In this document: piece by piece, positions 22,831 to 33,802 of the stretch
Numbering within the stretch: position 1 is the stretch's first letter
Layout of the letters: each line of letters starts with the position of its first letter
NCBI GenBank assembly: GCA_024734555.1
Contig: JANPWX010019187.1
Location: 128,579-192,578 of the forward strand
Direction of reading: 5' to 3'
From: Trochalopteron elliotii
Taxonomy: Eukaryota > Chordata > Aves > Passeriformes > Leiothrichidae
Length of the DNA stretch: 64,000 nucleotides
Position numbers and translations under genes: made by a program
The notes under the pieces: model-generated
What the model saw: only the letters and a program-made list of their open reading frames with translations
Databases searched by the model: none
What the model was told of the DNA's origin: nothing

Positions 22831-24348
22831 CTAGGCCTGGTTTTCCTTCTTTCCTTGGGCATATGTCTTAGAGGTTCCTTCAAGGGGATCGAACATGTCA
22901 TCATCATCATATCTGGCCGTTCGCCTACGGGCAATTGGAGCTGCTTCCCTTTTGGTGGAACCTCCTCTCTGCGTCTTGCCTTCCTTCAGTTCATGTACCC
23001 GTTGTGCCAAAGCAGCAGTGGGTTTTCCATCCCATCTCCTCATGTTTTCTCCAGACTCACGCAGGAAGAACCACAACTCAGCTCATGGGGTGTACCTTCT
23101 CTCCCTGTCTGGGGAACGCCTGCGTTGGGTACCAGAACCTCTGATCTGTACTGCTGAAATTTGGAAGAGGTCCTCTCTAATCTCCTCCCTGAGTTTCTTG
23201 TGATTCTTCTCTATCTTATCTTCTAGTTTCTGCAGTTGTGTTTCCACAGCTGCAATTCTGGCATGAGTTGGGCCATGTACAGCATCTGCATATGCTTGCA
23301 GCTTCTTCGCCATATCGAGCACAGTCTCATATGCGTCATCCCGCTTCATTATTGCTAGAGCAGAAGCGTATTCAGGTGGCCCAAGTCGCACAAGTTTCCT
23401 CCACATTACAGGTGTACATGGTACCAGGTCCGGATTCCTAGTTGTTATGTCATCTGAAAAAATGAGCTCTGCTACAGCCATCTCTCTCAGACGTTGGAGC
23501 CCCTGTTCTATGGTCCTCCACTGTGTCTGCTGCAGATAGAGGTCATCTGCACACAGGTATCTTTGTGCTACACCGTCCAGGATCCGTTCCCAGAGACTGT
23601 GAGGGCTAGCCTCCCTCATCATGCTTTGGTCGATGACAGGATCATGTGACAGAGATCCCAAATGCCTCGCTTCAGTGCCATCCAGAATGGTAGCCTCCCC
23701 TGCAGCATCCCAAAGGCGGACTAACCAACTAATTATAGATTCATCGGGTTGTCGCCTGTAGTCTTTTCTTAGGCCTCGAAGGTCCTTTAGGGAAAGGGAA
23801 TCAATATTGGCTCCAGAATCTGTACCCCTCGATGTGGCTTCTGATTTTGGTGAAGGTCCTTCTCCTGGATCATCATCATCATCCTCCACCTTGTGATCGG
23901 TCTTGCTTTTACACTTTCCGCCTCTGGTATTAGCAGCAACAGCCATTGGTTGAGGCCTACTGTCTCGTTCAGCTACTGGCCTGGAGCCTGGGATATTAGC
24001 TGCAGCCGGAGTGACTGGAATAGTAACTAACTTATCTCCCTGTTCCCTTTCTTCTATCTGCTGCCCTGCGTTATCTAGCAGAGTACGATAAACATATGCC
24101 AGGGCCCAGCTCACTACAATAATCCTTTTCTCTTTAGTACTACCATGGCACTTCTCTTTTAGGTATTTTGCCACCTCAGCTGGGTTCTGAATTTGTTCAG
24201 ATGGGAAGTCCCAGACTATAGGATCAGAGAATTCCTTTAAAATTTGGCCCATATCCTCCCATTTCCCACTCCACTCAAGATTTCTCCTGCTTGGCTTTAC
24301 TCCTAAATCAGAAGTCTCATTAGCCCCTTTGGAAATCTCAGCTTTCAT
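22831..24348 (-). pseudogene. ERVL-like gag
   Basis: The first ATG in the long frame is at 24346-24348 (MKAEISKGAN); the frame is open further upstream to about 24552 but without ATG. The middle region (ISWLVRLWDAAGEAT, about 23690-23760) looks like a capsid domain of the ERVL/Fv1 kind. The C-terminal part is charged (KKLREEIREDLFQ) and arginine-rich. A TGA at 23083-23085 interrupts it; the same frame then runs about 83 codons to the TAG at 22831-22833, after which pro-pol opens in the same frame. No CCHC knuckle is visible, as in ERVL Gags. Confidence 0.8.
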
Positions 24349-24412
24349 TTTATATAAACTGTAGACAGTATAGAAAAAACTTATTAAATTAAATGCCAGA
24401 AAGATGGTCTCT

Positions 24413-24805
24413 TTAACACTCAGGGGAGACTGAACATTTTCTAATAGAGATGTAAGCAATCCAAAGGAGAAGAAGGAGAACAGAGGCTGGAAAACCCCTT
24501 CCCCTGCTTCTCCCCCCAACAAACTGAGTAAACAACCATAACAATGAACCAAACACTTCTGGAACGGATTCCAGCATTTTTGTAACCCTTCTGTAAATCA
24601 TTACAAACAAGCCCAGCCCAATGAGTATTCTGGTTAGTATCCCATGGCTAAAAGAAGTTCTTATTAGGGAAAATACCAGAGCTATTTCTGGGTAAGGAAG
24701 TAACCCTAGGTACCACAGAGGTATTAAAACTTCAAAAAACCCTAGGGACCAGAAATACCGGCAGGCTTCCACCCCAAATGACATTATGAATCTGGAAAAA
24801 ACCAT
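24413..24805 (-). CDS. Leader ORF, hydrophobic, unknown
   Basis: About 130 codons starting from an ATG at 24803-24805 between the primer site and gag, overlapping in another frame the ATG-less upstream extension of gag. It reads as several hydrophobic stretches (FEVLIPLWYLGLLPY, ILTRILIGLGLFVMIY, SVLLLLLWIAYI) separated by short basic loops, like a small multi-pass membrane protein. T-rich minus-strand sequence favours such residues by chance, so the coding claim is weak. No family recognised. Confidence 0.25.
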   Translation of the reverse strand: MVFSRFIMSFGVEACRYFWSLGFFEVLIPLWYLGLLPYPEIALVFSLIRTSFSHGILTRILIGLGLFVMIYRRVTKMLESVPEVFGSLLWLFTQFVGGRSRGRGFPASVLLLLLWIAYISIRKCSVSPEC

Positions 24806-24876
24806 GACAATACACCCACACAGCAATTAGAACCACCAATATTATTATTAAAGTTTTTTCCACTTCCTCTGGCCCT

Positions 24877-24894
24877 TTCCCGGCCAACGCACCA
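24877..24894 (-). promoter_or_regulatory. Primer binding site, tRNA-Gly(UCC)
   Basis: The minus strand reads TGGTGCGTTGGCCGGGAA, nine bases after the 5' LTR stub. The complement, TTCCCGGCCAACGCACCA, equals the 3' end of vertebrate tRNA-Gly(UCC) plus CCA at all 18 positions, judged from memory of that tRNA. It would prime minus-strand DNA synthesis. Confidence 0.85.
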
Positions 24895-24903
24895 AAAGTA
24901 TAT

Positions 24904-24944
24904 TGTCCTGGTTTAGGACAAATTAGGGGAAGGTCTCCAGAAGA
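24904..24944 (-). mobile_element. 5' LTR stub of the ERVL-like provirus
   Basis: The first 41 bp match 18867-18907 (TGTCCTGGTTTAGGACAAAT and on to CCAGAAG) and then diverge abruptly. The rest of the 5' LTR, with its promoter, is gone, so the TSD cannot be checked. Confidence 0.9.
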
Positions 24945-25154
24945 TGCAAAAATGGTCACACAGAACAGCCTTTTGTACATAGTTAAGAGAAGGTAATCAA
25001 TAGCAATGGCTCATGCATGCATTGGAGTGGTCACATATGAGGAGCCATGTGGATTATAAAAATTCACTAGAAAAGTAGTTCAGGGAGTCTCAGCTGATCC
25101 AACTGAAGACATTGTTACAAGGAGCCTTACAATGGAGGATTCTGTCACCATCCA
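24945..25154. other. Short unassigned spacer
   Basis: Unique-looking DNA between the truncated ERVL 5' LTR and the next LTR fragment. Nothing recognised. Confidence 0.5.
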
Positions 25155-25943
25155 GACAGATGGGTTAATGTTGGCCAGCAGCCAGATATCCACCTAGCTA
25201 CTCTCACTCCTCCACAAGATGGAATGAAAAACCTTATGGGTCGAGGTAAAGACAGGGAGATTGCTTACCAATTACTGTCATGGGAAAAACAGACTTGAAC
25301 TGGGGAAAGTCAATTTAGTTTCTTACAAATTAAAAAGTATTTGGGCATCGAGAAACAAAGATTAAAATAACACCTCAGCCCCCCTCTTTTCCCAGGCTCA
25401 ACTTTATTCCTTCATTCAAGGTTCTTACTCCCCTGACAGTGTGGGGATGAGGGAGTTACAGTCAGAACATAAAAGCTCCTCTTTGCTATTCCTTCCTCCC
25501 CACACCTTTCCCCTGTTCCGGTATGTATCCTTTCCATGGGCTGCAGTCCTTCAAGAAAAAATTGCCCCAGCGTGGGTTCTCCACAGGCCTCAATTCCTAT
25601 CAAAAGGATCTGTTCCAGTGTGGGCTTTTCCACAGGCTGGAAATATGCAGCTGCTCTGGTGTGGGACACTCCAAGTACTGCAGTGAATATCTGCTCCAGC
25701 ATGGTCTCTTCTACAGCCTGTGCAGGAATATCTGCTCTAGCACCTCTTCCCTGTTTTTCTTCTCTGACCTTAGTGTTTCCTCTGCTGTTTCTCAGTCTTT
25801 TTTGCTCTCCTCCTCTGCCTGTGTGGTGTTTTTGCCCTTTCACAGAAGTGCCACCAACTTTGTTGATTGTCTCAACTTTGGCCCACAGTGAGTCCATTGT
25901 ATAGCTGGCTGGAACTGGCTGTGTCTGGCACAGGGCATTCTTT
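25155..25943 (-). mobile_element. LTR fragment of the 'gctgcag' family
   Basis: Same family as 41101-43262: it shares 'gggtcgaggtaaagacaggg', the 'aacttattcc..cattc' stretch, 'atgggctgcagtccttca' and 'ccagcgtgggttctcc' repeats, in the same order. Minus orientation. The U3 end is lost beside a CR1 tail at 25949. Frames 25412-25897 (minus) and 25523-25904 (plus) come from these internal repeats and are not genes. Confidence 0.75.
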
Positions 25944-25948
25944 CACGC

Positions 25949-26085
25949 AATCACAGGATGGTTTGGGTTGGAAGGGACCTTAAAGATCATCTAGTTCCAG
26001 TCGCATGCCATGGGCAAGGATGCAACCAACTAGATAAGATTGATCAAGGCCCCATTCAACCTGGCCATGAATATGTTCCTACTCA
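25949..26085 (-). mobile_element. CR1 3' end
   Basis: Reads 'atcacaggatggtttgggtt' and 'ggaagggaccttaaagatca', the complement of a CR1 3' end. Only about 140 bp remain. The sequence from 26086 to 26442 has no feature I recognise. Confidence 0.85.
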
Positions 26086-26442
26086 GGATCTAAGTGTCAG
26101 TGTGAAGGATATCACCAAGAGTAACCTGTCACGAGGACTAGCAGAACTAAGGAATTCAGCTCTAGCTTTCCCTAAACATCCATGTTTACCTTCCAGCAGA
26201 GAAAGGCCATGTCACCATGCTGGATCATTTTTCAGCTGTAAAGAGCCCTTTGTAAATAAACTCACAAAGATGCAAATTGTAACTAGTTTTGGAATGCCTC
26301 TTTCAGAGACTTCATCCATCTATCTGTTTCATTAGTTCCTATGCAAATAAAACCAAACCGAGTACACAATAGTAATGTAAAAAATAAAGCACCATAGGAG
26401 CAGTGCTGGCACTAAGAGCTGCCAGATAAGGAACTAAATAAC

Positions 26443-27598
26443 TGTCCTGGTTTAAAGGCAGGTGTATGCCAAGGAAGGCGGGAACCTCCCTTGGAATGGA
26501 AAATGTGATCCCCTTCTCTCTGAATTATTATAACTTTGAAATTATGGGGCTTTTAGGCAAAGATATGGTTAAAGGAATAGCAGTTTTTTACTAGTATGTA
26601 TATGGTCAACAAGGCAAACAAACAACAGCAATGGCAGCAACAACAAACAAAAACCCAACAACAGCCTTCTCTTGGCTGTCAAGAACTTTTCCCTTTGGTG
26701 TAGTTATGACCACAGCTGGCAGGGGTGCTGTTGGCTCCTGGCCGGGCAGGGCAGGGCAGATGCAATGTGCTGTGGTGTGAGCTCAGCCATCCCTCCAAAC
26801 AGTAATGGCAGGCGAGCCAGCAGGAGATATAGAAAATAGGCTTCCTTTACAAACTCACAGGGGCAGCTGGTTCTGGTGCCCTTCTGGATGGCGAAATGAG
26901 CTGTAACAGGAACATCGGAGCAACAAGCTGGAACAGCAGAAGCAGGGACACCCGGGGTGGCAAACAAAATGTAGCAGAAACTCCGCAGCTGTAGAAGAAG
27001 CCGAGGGGTTTCCTGGTGCGCATGGGGTGTTGGGTTAAAGTGAAGCGAAAAACCCAAAGCAGCTGCAGAAAAACAGTGGGGCTGGGCAGCAGCAGATGGG
27101 CTCCCACAAAGTGCCAGGAGACACTCCCTCAGAGGAAGGGAGGGGGGTAGGGATCCCGGGTTTCCCCCTGAGGCACCCAAGTAGATGGTGAAGATCCTTT
27201 CCAGTGAGATTGGGTATTGATAAGGTCTCAGTTCAATGGCTGCTCTTACGAGCAAAGCCTCACTCACGGTAGGAGAAGCAGTAAAAGCAGAACTCCGTAG
27301 TGGCAGTGAATTCTTCTCACAGCAACTGCTGCCCGACCGTCTCCCCTTTGATTCTAGAGCAAGACAGAGGGCGAGGAGCTGATCCCAGCATCTCACCCAC
27401 GTGTCAAAATCTCAAGGTAACTCTGCATTTCCCAAGAAAAAGCCCCCGAGCTAAGAGACTGCAGCCAGCAGCACCCTGCCCCCTCCTCTCAGCCATATCT
27501 TATGCCTTAAGCACCGTCGTTATCATCACTTACGCAAGAAATTGGAGAAAATTACTTGAGAGAAAGAAAAAAAAAAGGAAAAATCCTAACCTCCAAAA
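26443..27598 (+). mobile_element. Solo LTR (1156 bp)
   Basis: Aligns with the solo LTR at 2591-3736 from the first base (TGTCCTGGTTTAAA..) to the last ('atcctaacctccaaaa' against 'atcccagcctctgaca'). The flanks ATAAC (26438-26442) and ATAAA (27599-27603) form a 5-bp TSD with one mismatch. It is more diverged at the 3' end than the other copy. The minus-strand frame 26704-27396 has no recognisable domain. Confidence 0.82.
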
Positions 27599-28089
27599 AT
27601 AAATTAACCATTCATATGATACAGATTAGTGAAGTTAAATACTTCGCAGGAAATATAAAGACTGCATAAAATGAAGGAGAGAATCCAACTTTCTTAGTGC
27701 TCCTGGCTCCTGGATCCCGGTGCAACACACACTGGCTCTGGGCTCCCAAGCAGCAGAGAAGCAGAGAAGCAAGCCAGTAAGCTCCAGTCACAGTGCCAAA
27801 GGGAAAGAAAAAAAACCTGGTAAAAACCACCCGGCAACAGTATATCTCATCAGAGAGGTATCACGCCGCGTGGCCATGGAGACGAATCACCAGCCAGGAA
27901 GGAAGCAATCGTGCCTCGGACCCCTCCCCCGCCCAGGTCTCTCAGAAATCCCAGGCTGGCTCTCACCCATCACGATACTCCTTGAGCCAGGGGAGGGGGG
28001 GGACCAGCAGTGACCACCTCAGACACAAAACAAAAGCAAAGCCAAAAATGGATATGGGATTAAAATAAACCCATCCCCAAGACAGTGGG
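27599..28089. other. Unassigned DNA
   Basis: A mixed-composition segment with no recognised domain, between a solo LTR and an ERVL internal fragment. The frames here are short. Confidence 0.5.
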
Positions 28090-29545
28090 CAAGCTAAATT
28101 AAGAAACCACTAACACAGGGAGTTCTACAAGAATGAATGTAGCTCCAGTTTCTTGTGACTGAGCTCCTAGGCATAACAGGAGGGAGAATTACATGTCTGA
28201 TCCCCTTGAAGAGACCTCCAGACTGTATGCCCAGGGAAGGAAAGATAGCCAGAACTAGAGGGGCCCTGCCTTTAGCGAAGTAGAGGCCAGGGAAAATCAA
28301 GTCTATTGGACTGTGTAGATCCAATGGCCTGACACAGCAGAACCAGAAAAGTACAAGGCTTTGGTTGACACTGGCTCACAATGTGCTCTAATACCATCAG
28401 GACATGTAGGACTGAACCTGTTTCCATTACTGAGGTGACAGGGGGGTCTCAGCAGTTGACTGTTGGAATCTGAGGTGAGCCTGACTGGGAAGGAGTGCAA
28501 GAAACATCCTATTGTGACTTGTCCAGAGGCTCCGTGTATTCCTGGTATAGGTTACTTCAGGAGTGGTTATTTCAAAGGCCCTAAAGGACCCAGGTGGGCT
28601 TTTGGGGGAGCTGCTGTTATAAATACATATTATATCGTTGGCTTTATGCAAATATTAAGATGAATGCTATATGTATAATGTTAAAATAACTTTGCTTTTA
28701 TTTCTGCTATTAACAAAAACTTAGACATAGTAGTAGTGGTAGCTGATATAGTTATAAGTGAACTGTCTGTTTGGTCGGGATAACATCCAGTGAACATGTG
28801 ATGAGGACCCTGCTATTGATATGCCAACTATCAGCATCTGCCATCTAAAGAAAGTATGGACCAAGGCCCAAACTGGAAGTGATAAAAAGAACGGACCAAA
28901 ACCACAGCCAAGAAACCCACATGCTCTAAAAAGACGGACCCAAGGAGGGGCCATGTAAAATAGTTCCTGGAATATGTAAACTAGTTTGTGGGAAAATATG
29001 AATATGCATAATGGTCTATGAATATGCAACAGGATAACGTAATGGAAAAGGTATTTAAGGGGTATCTCCAGAGATGTGTGCTCTTGGCTGAATGCCAAGC
29101 ACCTGGCCGTTTTAACCCTTTGCTTTATTTCTGTCTCCTATTGTCTTTTTAATAAACTTTTTAAATTTTACCAGGAAGGTGAACCTTGTTTTTCACACTG
29201 CTGTGGAAACAGAAGGCATTAGACAGTTGAGCACCTTGCCTGATCTCTCAGAGGGCCCTTCTGCAGTAGGACTCCTGAGGGTTGAGGAACAGCAGGTAGT
29301 GATCGCCACTACAACAGTGTATTGTTGGCAATACTGCATGAACCGAGACTCCATGATTCCCATCCATAAGATGATCCATGAACTGGAGAGCTAGGAGGTG
29401 GTCAGCAAGACTCGCTCACCTTTCAGCAGCCCTATACGACCTGTGCTTAAGTCTAATGGAGAATGGAGGGTGACAGTAGACTATCATGGCCTGAGTGTAG
29501 TCACACCATCACTGAATGCTGCCATGCTGGGAAGGGGGATCCTTT
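28090..29545 (+). pseudogene. ERVL-like gag end-protease-RT start, split
   Basis: The same family as the provirus at 18867-24944 but on the plus strand. The end of Gag (28190-28300) is followed by the protease text ALVDTGSQ near 28355, then EVSLTGKE and YFRSGYFKGPKGPRWAFG. After the solo LTR (28615-29197) the frame resumes with VETEGIRQLSTLPDLS and reaches the start of RT (EWRVTVDY). It has several stops and a small deletion after the protease. Both ends are truncated, so this is an internal fragment. Confidence 0.85.
28615..29197 (+). mobile_element. Solo LTR (583 bp), 4-bp TSD CTGC
   Basis: Starts TGTTATAAATAC and ends TTTTTCACA. CTGC flanks both sides (28611-28614 and 29198-29201). The interrupted protein (ERVL protease-RT) reads continuously across it, which proves the insertion. 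An AATAAA ('tttaataaactttt') near the 3' end gives plus orientation. A second copy is at 41335-41990. A 4-bp TSD is typical of ERV1 integrases. Confidence 0.93.
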
Positions 29546-30542
29546 ATCAATTGGTCAATTACCTCATGAAGACAGAAACTGTCTGGGGGTGTTCTATTGA
29601 TGACTAAAGTGAGCTGGGTATGTACATAGTCCCAGGCTGTATACTCAGCTGTATTAATTATAACTCTAGTGTGAGTTAAAATTCCACAGTTTTTGCCACA
29701 TTGCCAATACATCTGTTGGCAGCATTATTTGTAGAAAGTAGCAAAATGAAGATTCTTTAGATCCTTTTGCATGTTGCATATTCATAAATTTCTTTTGTTC
29801 CTTGTGAGTTATAGTCCAAGTGGACTCTTGGGGGATAGGAGGAAGCAGTGGTAAATTCCTTTCAGAGCTACACTAATGTGCAAAGTTCCATATTGGAACT
29901 TCCTTCCTCTTTAACACTCTTCCCTTTCTGTCATTATGATGAAGATCATCTTTTTATTAGTAGTTGGGTTAAGAGAAATTTCAGGGAAGATAATAATGTA
30001 TGTTCAATTTAAAAACTTTCAATTTCAGTTGAGAATTCCATTTTTGCCATATCACAAAATTTTGGGAAAAAAATTTTTTTTGAAAACATTAGGTTCAAAT
30101 TCCAGAAGACTACATAACTTTGGTTGAATTGCATGGAATAAGATTGGTTTCCATATTCATAGAACAAAGGGACTAGAATGTTTTAGTTTTCTTGTTTGTT
30201 GGAAGACAGGAGGAGGGAATCCACCTTTCTTATTGGCACTGATTCTGTATCAAATTAGAACACTAAGTTGTAAGAGCTGATTAAAGTAAAACAAGTTCAA
30301 AACACAGGAAAAATGCATTTTGGAAGCATTACAGATATATGTTTTTGTCCCCAGATGTCAGTTTTATCTTTGATTTTTCTGTGAGAAAATGTGAAACTGT
30401 CTTGCACTTTATAGGAGAATCTGGTGATTTCCCCAATAAAATTATTGTTTCTCTTCAAGAATGTTCACAATTCTGCCAAGCCTGAGCTATAATACTGCTT
30501 TTAAAAAGCAGTATGTCACAGTGGTAGGATATAATACAAATA
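29546..30542. other. AT-rich DNA without recognised feature
   Basis: No domain, LTR ends or RNA gene seen. The short frames (29509-29712, 29936-30127) show nothing recognisable. Confidence 0.5.
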
Positions 30543-32105
30543 TCAGAATCACAAAATCATTTAGATTGGAAAAGACCTCTGAAATCATTAGGTTCAACCT
30601 TTGACTGATCACCACCTTGTCAAATAGACTGTAGCACTAAGTGCCACGTCCAGTTGTTTCTTGAACACCTCCAGGCATGGTGACTCCACCACCTCTCTGC
30701 ACAGCCCATTCCAATGTTTAAAGATCCTTTCTGTGAAGAAATTCCTCCTGATGTCCAACCTGAACCTCCCCTGGAGCAGCTTGGGGCTATGTCCTCTTGT
30801 CCCATCACTGGTTGCCTGGGAGGAGAGGCAGCCCCCCCCCCCCCCACCTTGCTACAACGTCCCCTCAGCCTCCTTTTCTCCTGGCTAAACAACCTCAGCT
30901 CCCTCAGCCACTCTTCATAGGACTTACCCTCTAGACCCTTCACCAGATTTGTTGCCCTTCTCTGGACTTGCTCCAGCACCTCAATGTCTTTCTTGCAGTG
31001 AGGGGCCCAGAACTGGACACAGTACTTGAGGTGTGGCCCTGCCAGTGCCGAGTACAGGGAGACAATCACTTCCCTAGCCCTGCTGGTCATGCTATTCATG
31101 ATACAAGCCCAGATGCCATTGGCCTTCTTGGCCACTTGGGCACACTGCTGGCTCATGTTCAGCTGGCTGTCAACCAGTACCCCCAGGTCCTTTTCCACTG
31201 GGCAGTTTTCCAGCCACTCTTCCCCAAGCCCATAGCACTGCAGGGAGTTGTTGTGACCCAAGTGCAGGACCCGGCACTTCGCCTTGTTGAACCTCTTACT
31301 GTTGGCCTCAGCCCATCAATCCAGCCTGTCCAGATCCCTCTGCAGAGCCTTCCTACCCTCAAGCAGATCAACCCTTCCACCCAACTTGTCGTCCATGAAT
31401 TTACTGAGGGTATACTTGATCCCCTCGTCCAGATCATCAATAAAGATATCAAACAGGACTGGGCCCAATACTGAGCCCTGGAGAACACCACTAATGACTA
31501 GCCACCAACTGGATTCAACTCCATTCACCACCACTGTCTGGGCCCAGCCATCCAGCCAATTTTTTTACCCAGCAAACAGTATACCTGTTTACACCATGGG
31601 AAGCCAGTTTCTCCAGGAAAATGCTGTGGGAAACGGCATCAAAGGCTTTACTAAAGTCCAGGTAGAAAACATCCACAGTCTTTCCTTCATCCACTAAGTG
31701 GGTCACTTTGTCATAGGAGATCAGGTTGGTCAGGCAGGACCTGCCTTTCCTAAACCCATGCTGCTTGAGCCTGATTCCCTGGTTGTCCTGTATGTACCAT
31801 ATGATCGCACTCACAATGATCTCTTCCATAACCTTCCCAGGCACCGAGGTCAGGCTGACAGGCCTGTAGTTCCCTGGATCCTCCTTCTAAACCTTCTTGT
31901 GGATGAGCATCACGTTGGCCAACCTCCAGTCTTCTGGGACATTCATGGTTAGCCAGGACTGATGGTAAATGATGGAGAGCGGTTTGGTGAGCTCTTCTGC
32001 CAGCTCCCTTAGTACCCTGAGGTAGTCCAACCCCTTTCTCCCAATACTCCATGTGTCTATATGAATAAGAATTTCCACACCAATTACTGCATTTTTTTGA
32101 CTCGG
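30543..32105 (-). mobile_element. CR1 LINE, 3' half (reverse transcriptase)
   Basis: The 3' terminus is at the low end ('atcagaatcacaaaatcatt'). On the minus strand, frames 31515-31844, 31316-31534 and 30620-31261 give RT text: [43 protein letters not shown] and then the C-terminal region. The catalytic FADD segment falls across a frame break near 31400 (FMDDK), so it is damaged. Upstream text to about 32105 (PEDWRLANVMLIHK) is the RT N-terminal region. It is 5'-truncated and lacks the endonuclease. Confidence 0.88.
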
Positions 32106-32732
32106 CACACAAGAATCGTGAATTCATGTTCAGTGAGATCAGCAGGAAACTGAAGACTAGGATTTCTTGGTGTGCGGCCTCATGGCATTAAAAAAAGAGC
32201 CATTGTTTGGTAATACAATGAACCTACTTAACCTCACAGCATCAAAATGAATAATTTTTGCAACTTTTCCCTTAAAATCTGTAGTATTTAATATATGTAC
32301 AATACAGTATTTCATTGTATGTTGTGGTATAAAATGGTTATAAACAAGTCTTAAATTGCTGGTTTCAAGGTGGAAACTTTCAAGTATCAATGCATGAATC
32401 AGATGGACCCTTTTATATACTTTTAATTTCTTTGATTTTGTTTTTGAAGTGCAACACGCCATATATATTTAATACCAGTGTTTTTTAAATTAATAGACTA
32501 ATAATATAAGGTGCAGTTGGAATTGTTATTCTTAAAGAAATCACAAAAATTGAGAAAATTCTTCCTGAAGTATTGCATTTAGGGAAAAGTATTTTATTAA
32601 AAGAAAATGCTAATGCTTAAAATATTCCTTTGGTTTAAAATTCAAGAGTAGGTCCCTGTTAAAGGTAAATAGAGAGACTGATTATTTTTCAATGCCTTTA
32701 AACAACATTCAGTTTATTTTCTTTAAGCATTT
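32106..32732. other. AT-rich DNA without recognised feature
   Basis: No repeat or gene recognised. The minus-strand frame 32157-32462 is not similar to anything I know. Confidence 0.5.
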
Positions 32733-32737
32733 TTACT

Positions 32738-33291
32738 TGTACTAGTTTGAAAGCAAACCAGTGAGAGATTCCAAGTCAGAACTACAATTTAACAGGAAAA
32801 TTAAAATAAAGGCAGAAAACACTGCCTTAAACTGACAGAGTCAGGATACAACCTGACGCTGTTGGTAAGGGTGGTGGTAGCAGTCCAATTAAATGGTGGC
32901 TGCAATCCTGTTGAAGCGATAGATGTGGTTCTGTTGAAGTGGTGATCCTGTAGAAGGGTCTGGTCTTCCTCTGAATGCCCAGCGGTGGTTATGTAGCTCT
33001 TGTCCTATGGGAATCCAGTAGGTAAAACTGCTGTGGTGAACCAAACTTCAGATTATATCCAGGTAGAAATGCTTGTTTCTTACCCCCTGGGCAGAGCATC
33101 TCAAAATGGGATGATGTAATTTTGAGTCATGCAGTAAGGCCTTGATGGTCCACTAGCAGAAGATAGACCCTGGAAGGAGTTATCAGGGATGAGTCATGGA
33201 GGAGATAAAGAACACTGCCTCACCTATTTTTAACAGCTTGTGGTGATAGAATACATACTTTTGGTTACATCTAACATTGTAACCTAAGACA
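32738..33291 (+). mobile_element. Solo LTR (554 bp), TSD TTACT
   Basis: TGTACTAGTTTGA to AACCTAAGACA, flanked by a perfect TTACT duplication (32733-32737 and 33292-33296). The interior ('gacagagtcaggatacaac', 'catctcaaaatgggatgatg') aligns with the LTR at 50269-51013, but a 5' block of about 150 bp is missing. Orientation was set by that alignment. Confidence 0.88.
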
Positions 33292-33540
33292 TTACTACAT
33301 TTGCTTTTTATTTCAACACTAGTATAATTCCACAAAAAGATGCTTCCACTAGTTGAAAAGAAACATGTAGTCTACTTTCCTCTTTTGATAGGATAGGGTT
33401 AACATGATTTCTAAAGGGCATAGGACAAGGAGCTAGCTTCACTGTAGTCAGGTGCAGTTTTCAGGCTATTGTTCTAATTCAGCCAGGTATAGCTTGCTTA
33501 GGCAGCTGGAGAGAGGGAAGGGGAATGCATAGAATGTTAA
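33292..33540. other. Unassigned spacer
   Basis: No feature recognised between a solo LTR and the truncated 3' side of the ERV1. Confidence 0.4.
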
Positions 33541-33543
33541 GGC

Positions 33544-33802
33544 TTAAAATAGAATTAAGATGTTAATATTTATTACCCGTGTCACCGTTTGTACCTTTCT
33601 CTTCATCCTAAAATGAAGAGCGGTTGATTGACCCTTTTGCATTCCATATCCCAAAGCAACAGCATTCCCTACTGGTGACACTAATATCCATAAAATTAAC
33701 ATTAACCACGAGGTGAGTATGAACATTGTCACTGATACCATTTGAAGCAATTACAGACCTTGTATCCTCAGTTTTGTCGGCCCAACAGATTGTACTGTCC
33801 AC
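33544..33802 (-). pseudogene. ERV1 env, N-terminal stub
   Basis: Overlapping the end of pol in another frame, a short frame carries a hydrophobic signal-peptide-like run (FILTSWLMLILWILVSP) followed by basic residues. The position at the pol/env overlap fits the start of an envelope glycoprotein. Everything downstream is deleted. Confidence 0.5.

Larger units (their letters stand above)
18867..24944 (-). mobile_element. ERVL-like provirus, gag-pro-pol, no env
   Basis: On the minus strand: 5' LTR stub (24944-24904), tRNA-Gly primer site, leader, gag, protease, RT, RNase H, integrase, polypurine tract and a full 3' LTR (19470-18867). The pol text after YIDD (FLGVKW, PPTSKKEAQAFLGAIGFWRMHIPEY) places it with class III ERVL elements. 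The internal region is about 5.4 kb, without env or dUTPase. Only three coding lesions are obvious: TGA in gag at 23083-23085, TGA in pol at 21385-21387, and a frameshift in RNase H near 20810-20890. Gag and pro-pol share one reading frame, separated by TAG at 22831-22833. Confidence 0.9.

Noticed and set aside
25412..25904. Frames on both strands beside a CR1 tail
   Set aside because: Same LTR family as above; the openness is due to repeated units in phase.
26704..27396. A 230-codon minus-strand frame
   Set aside because: It lies within the solo LTR at 26443-27598, has no domain, and is not open in the related LTR at 2591-3736.
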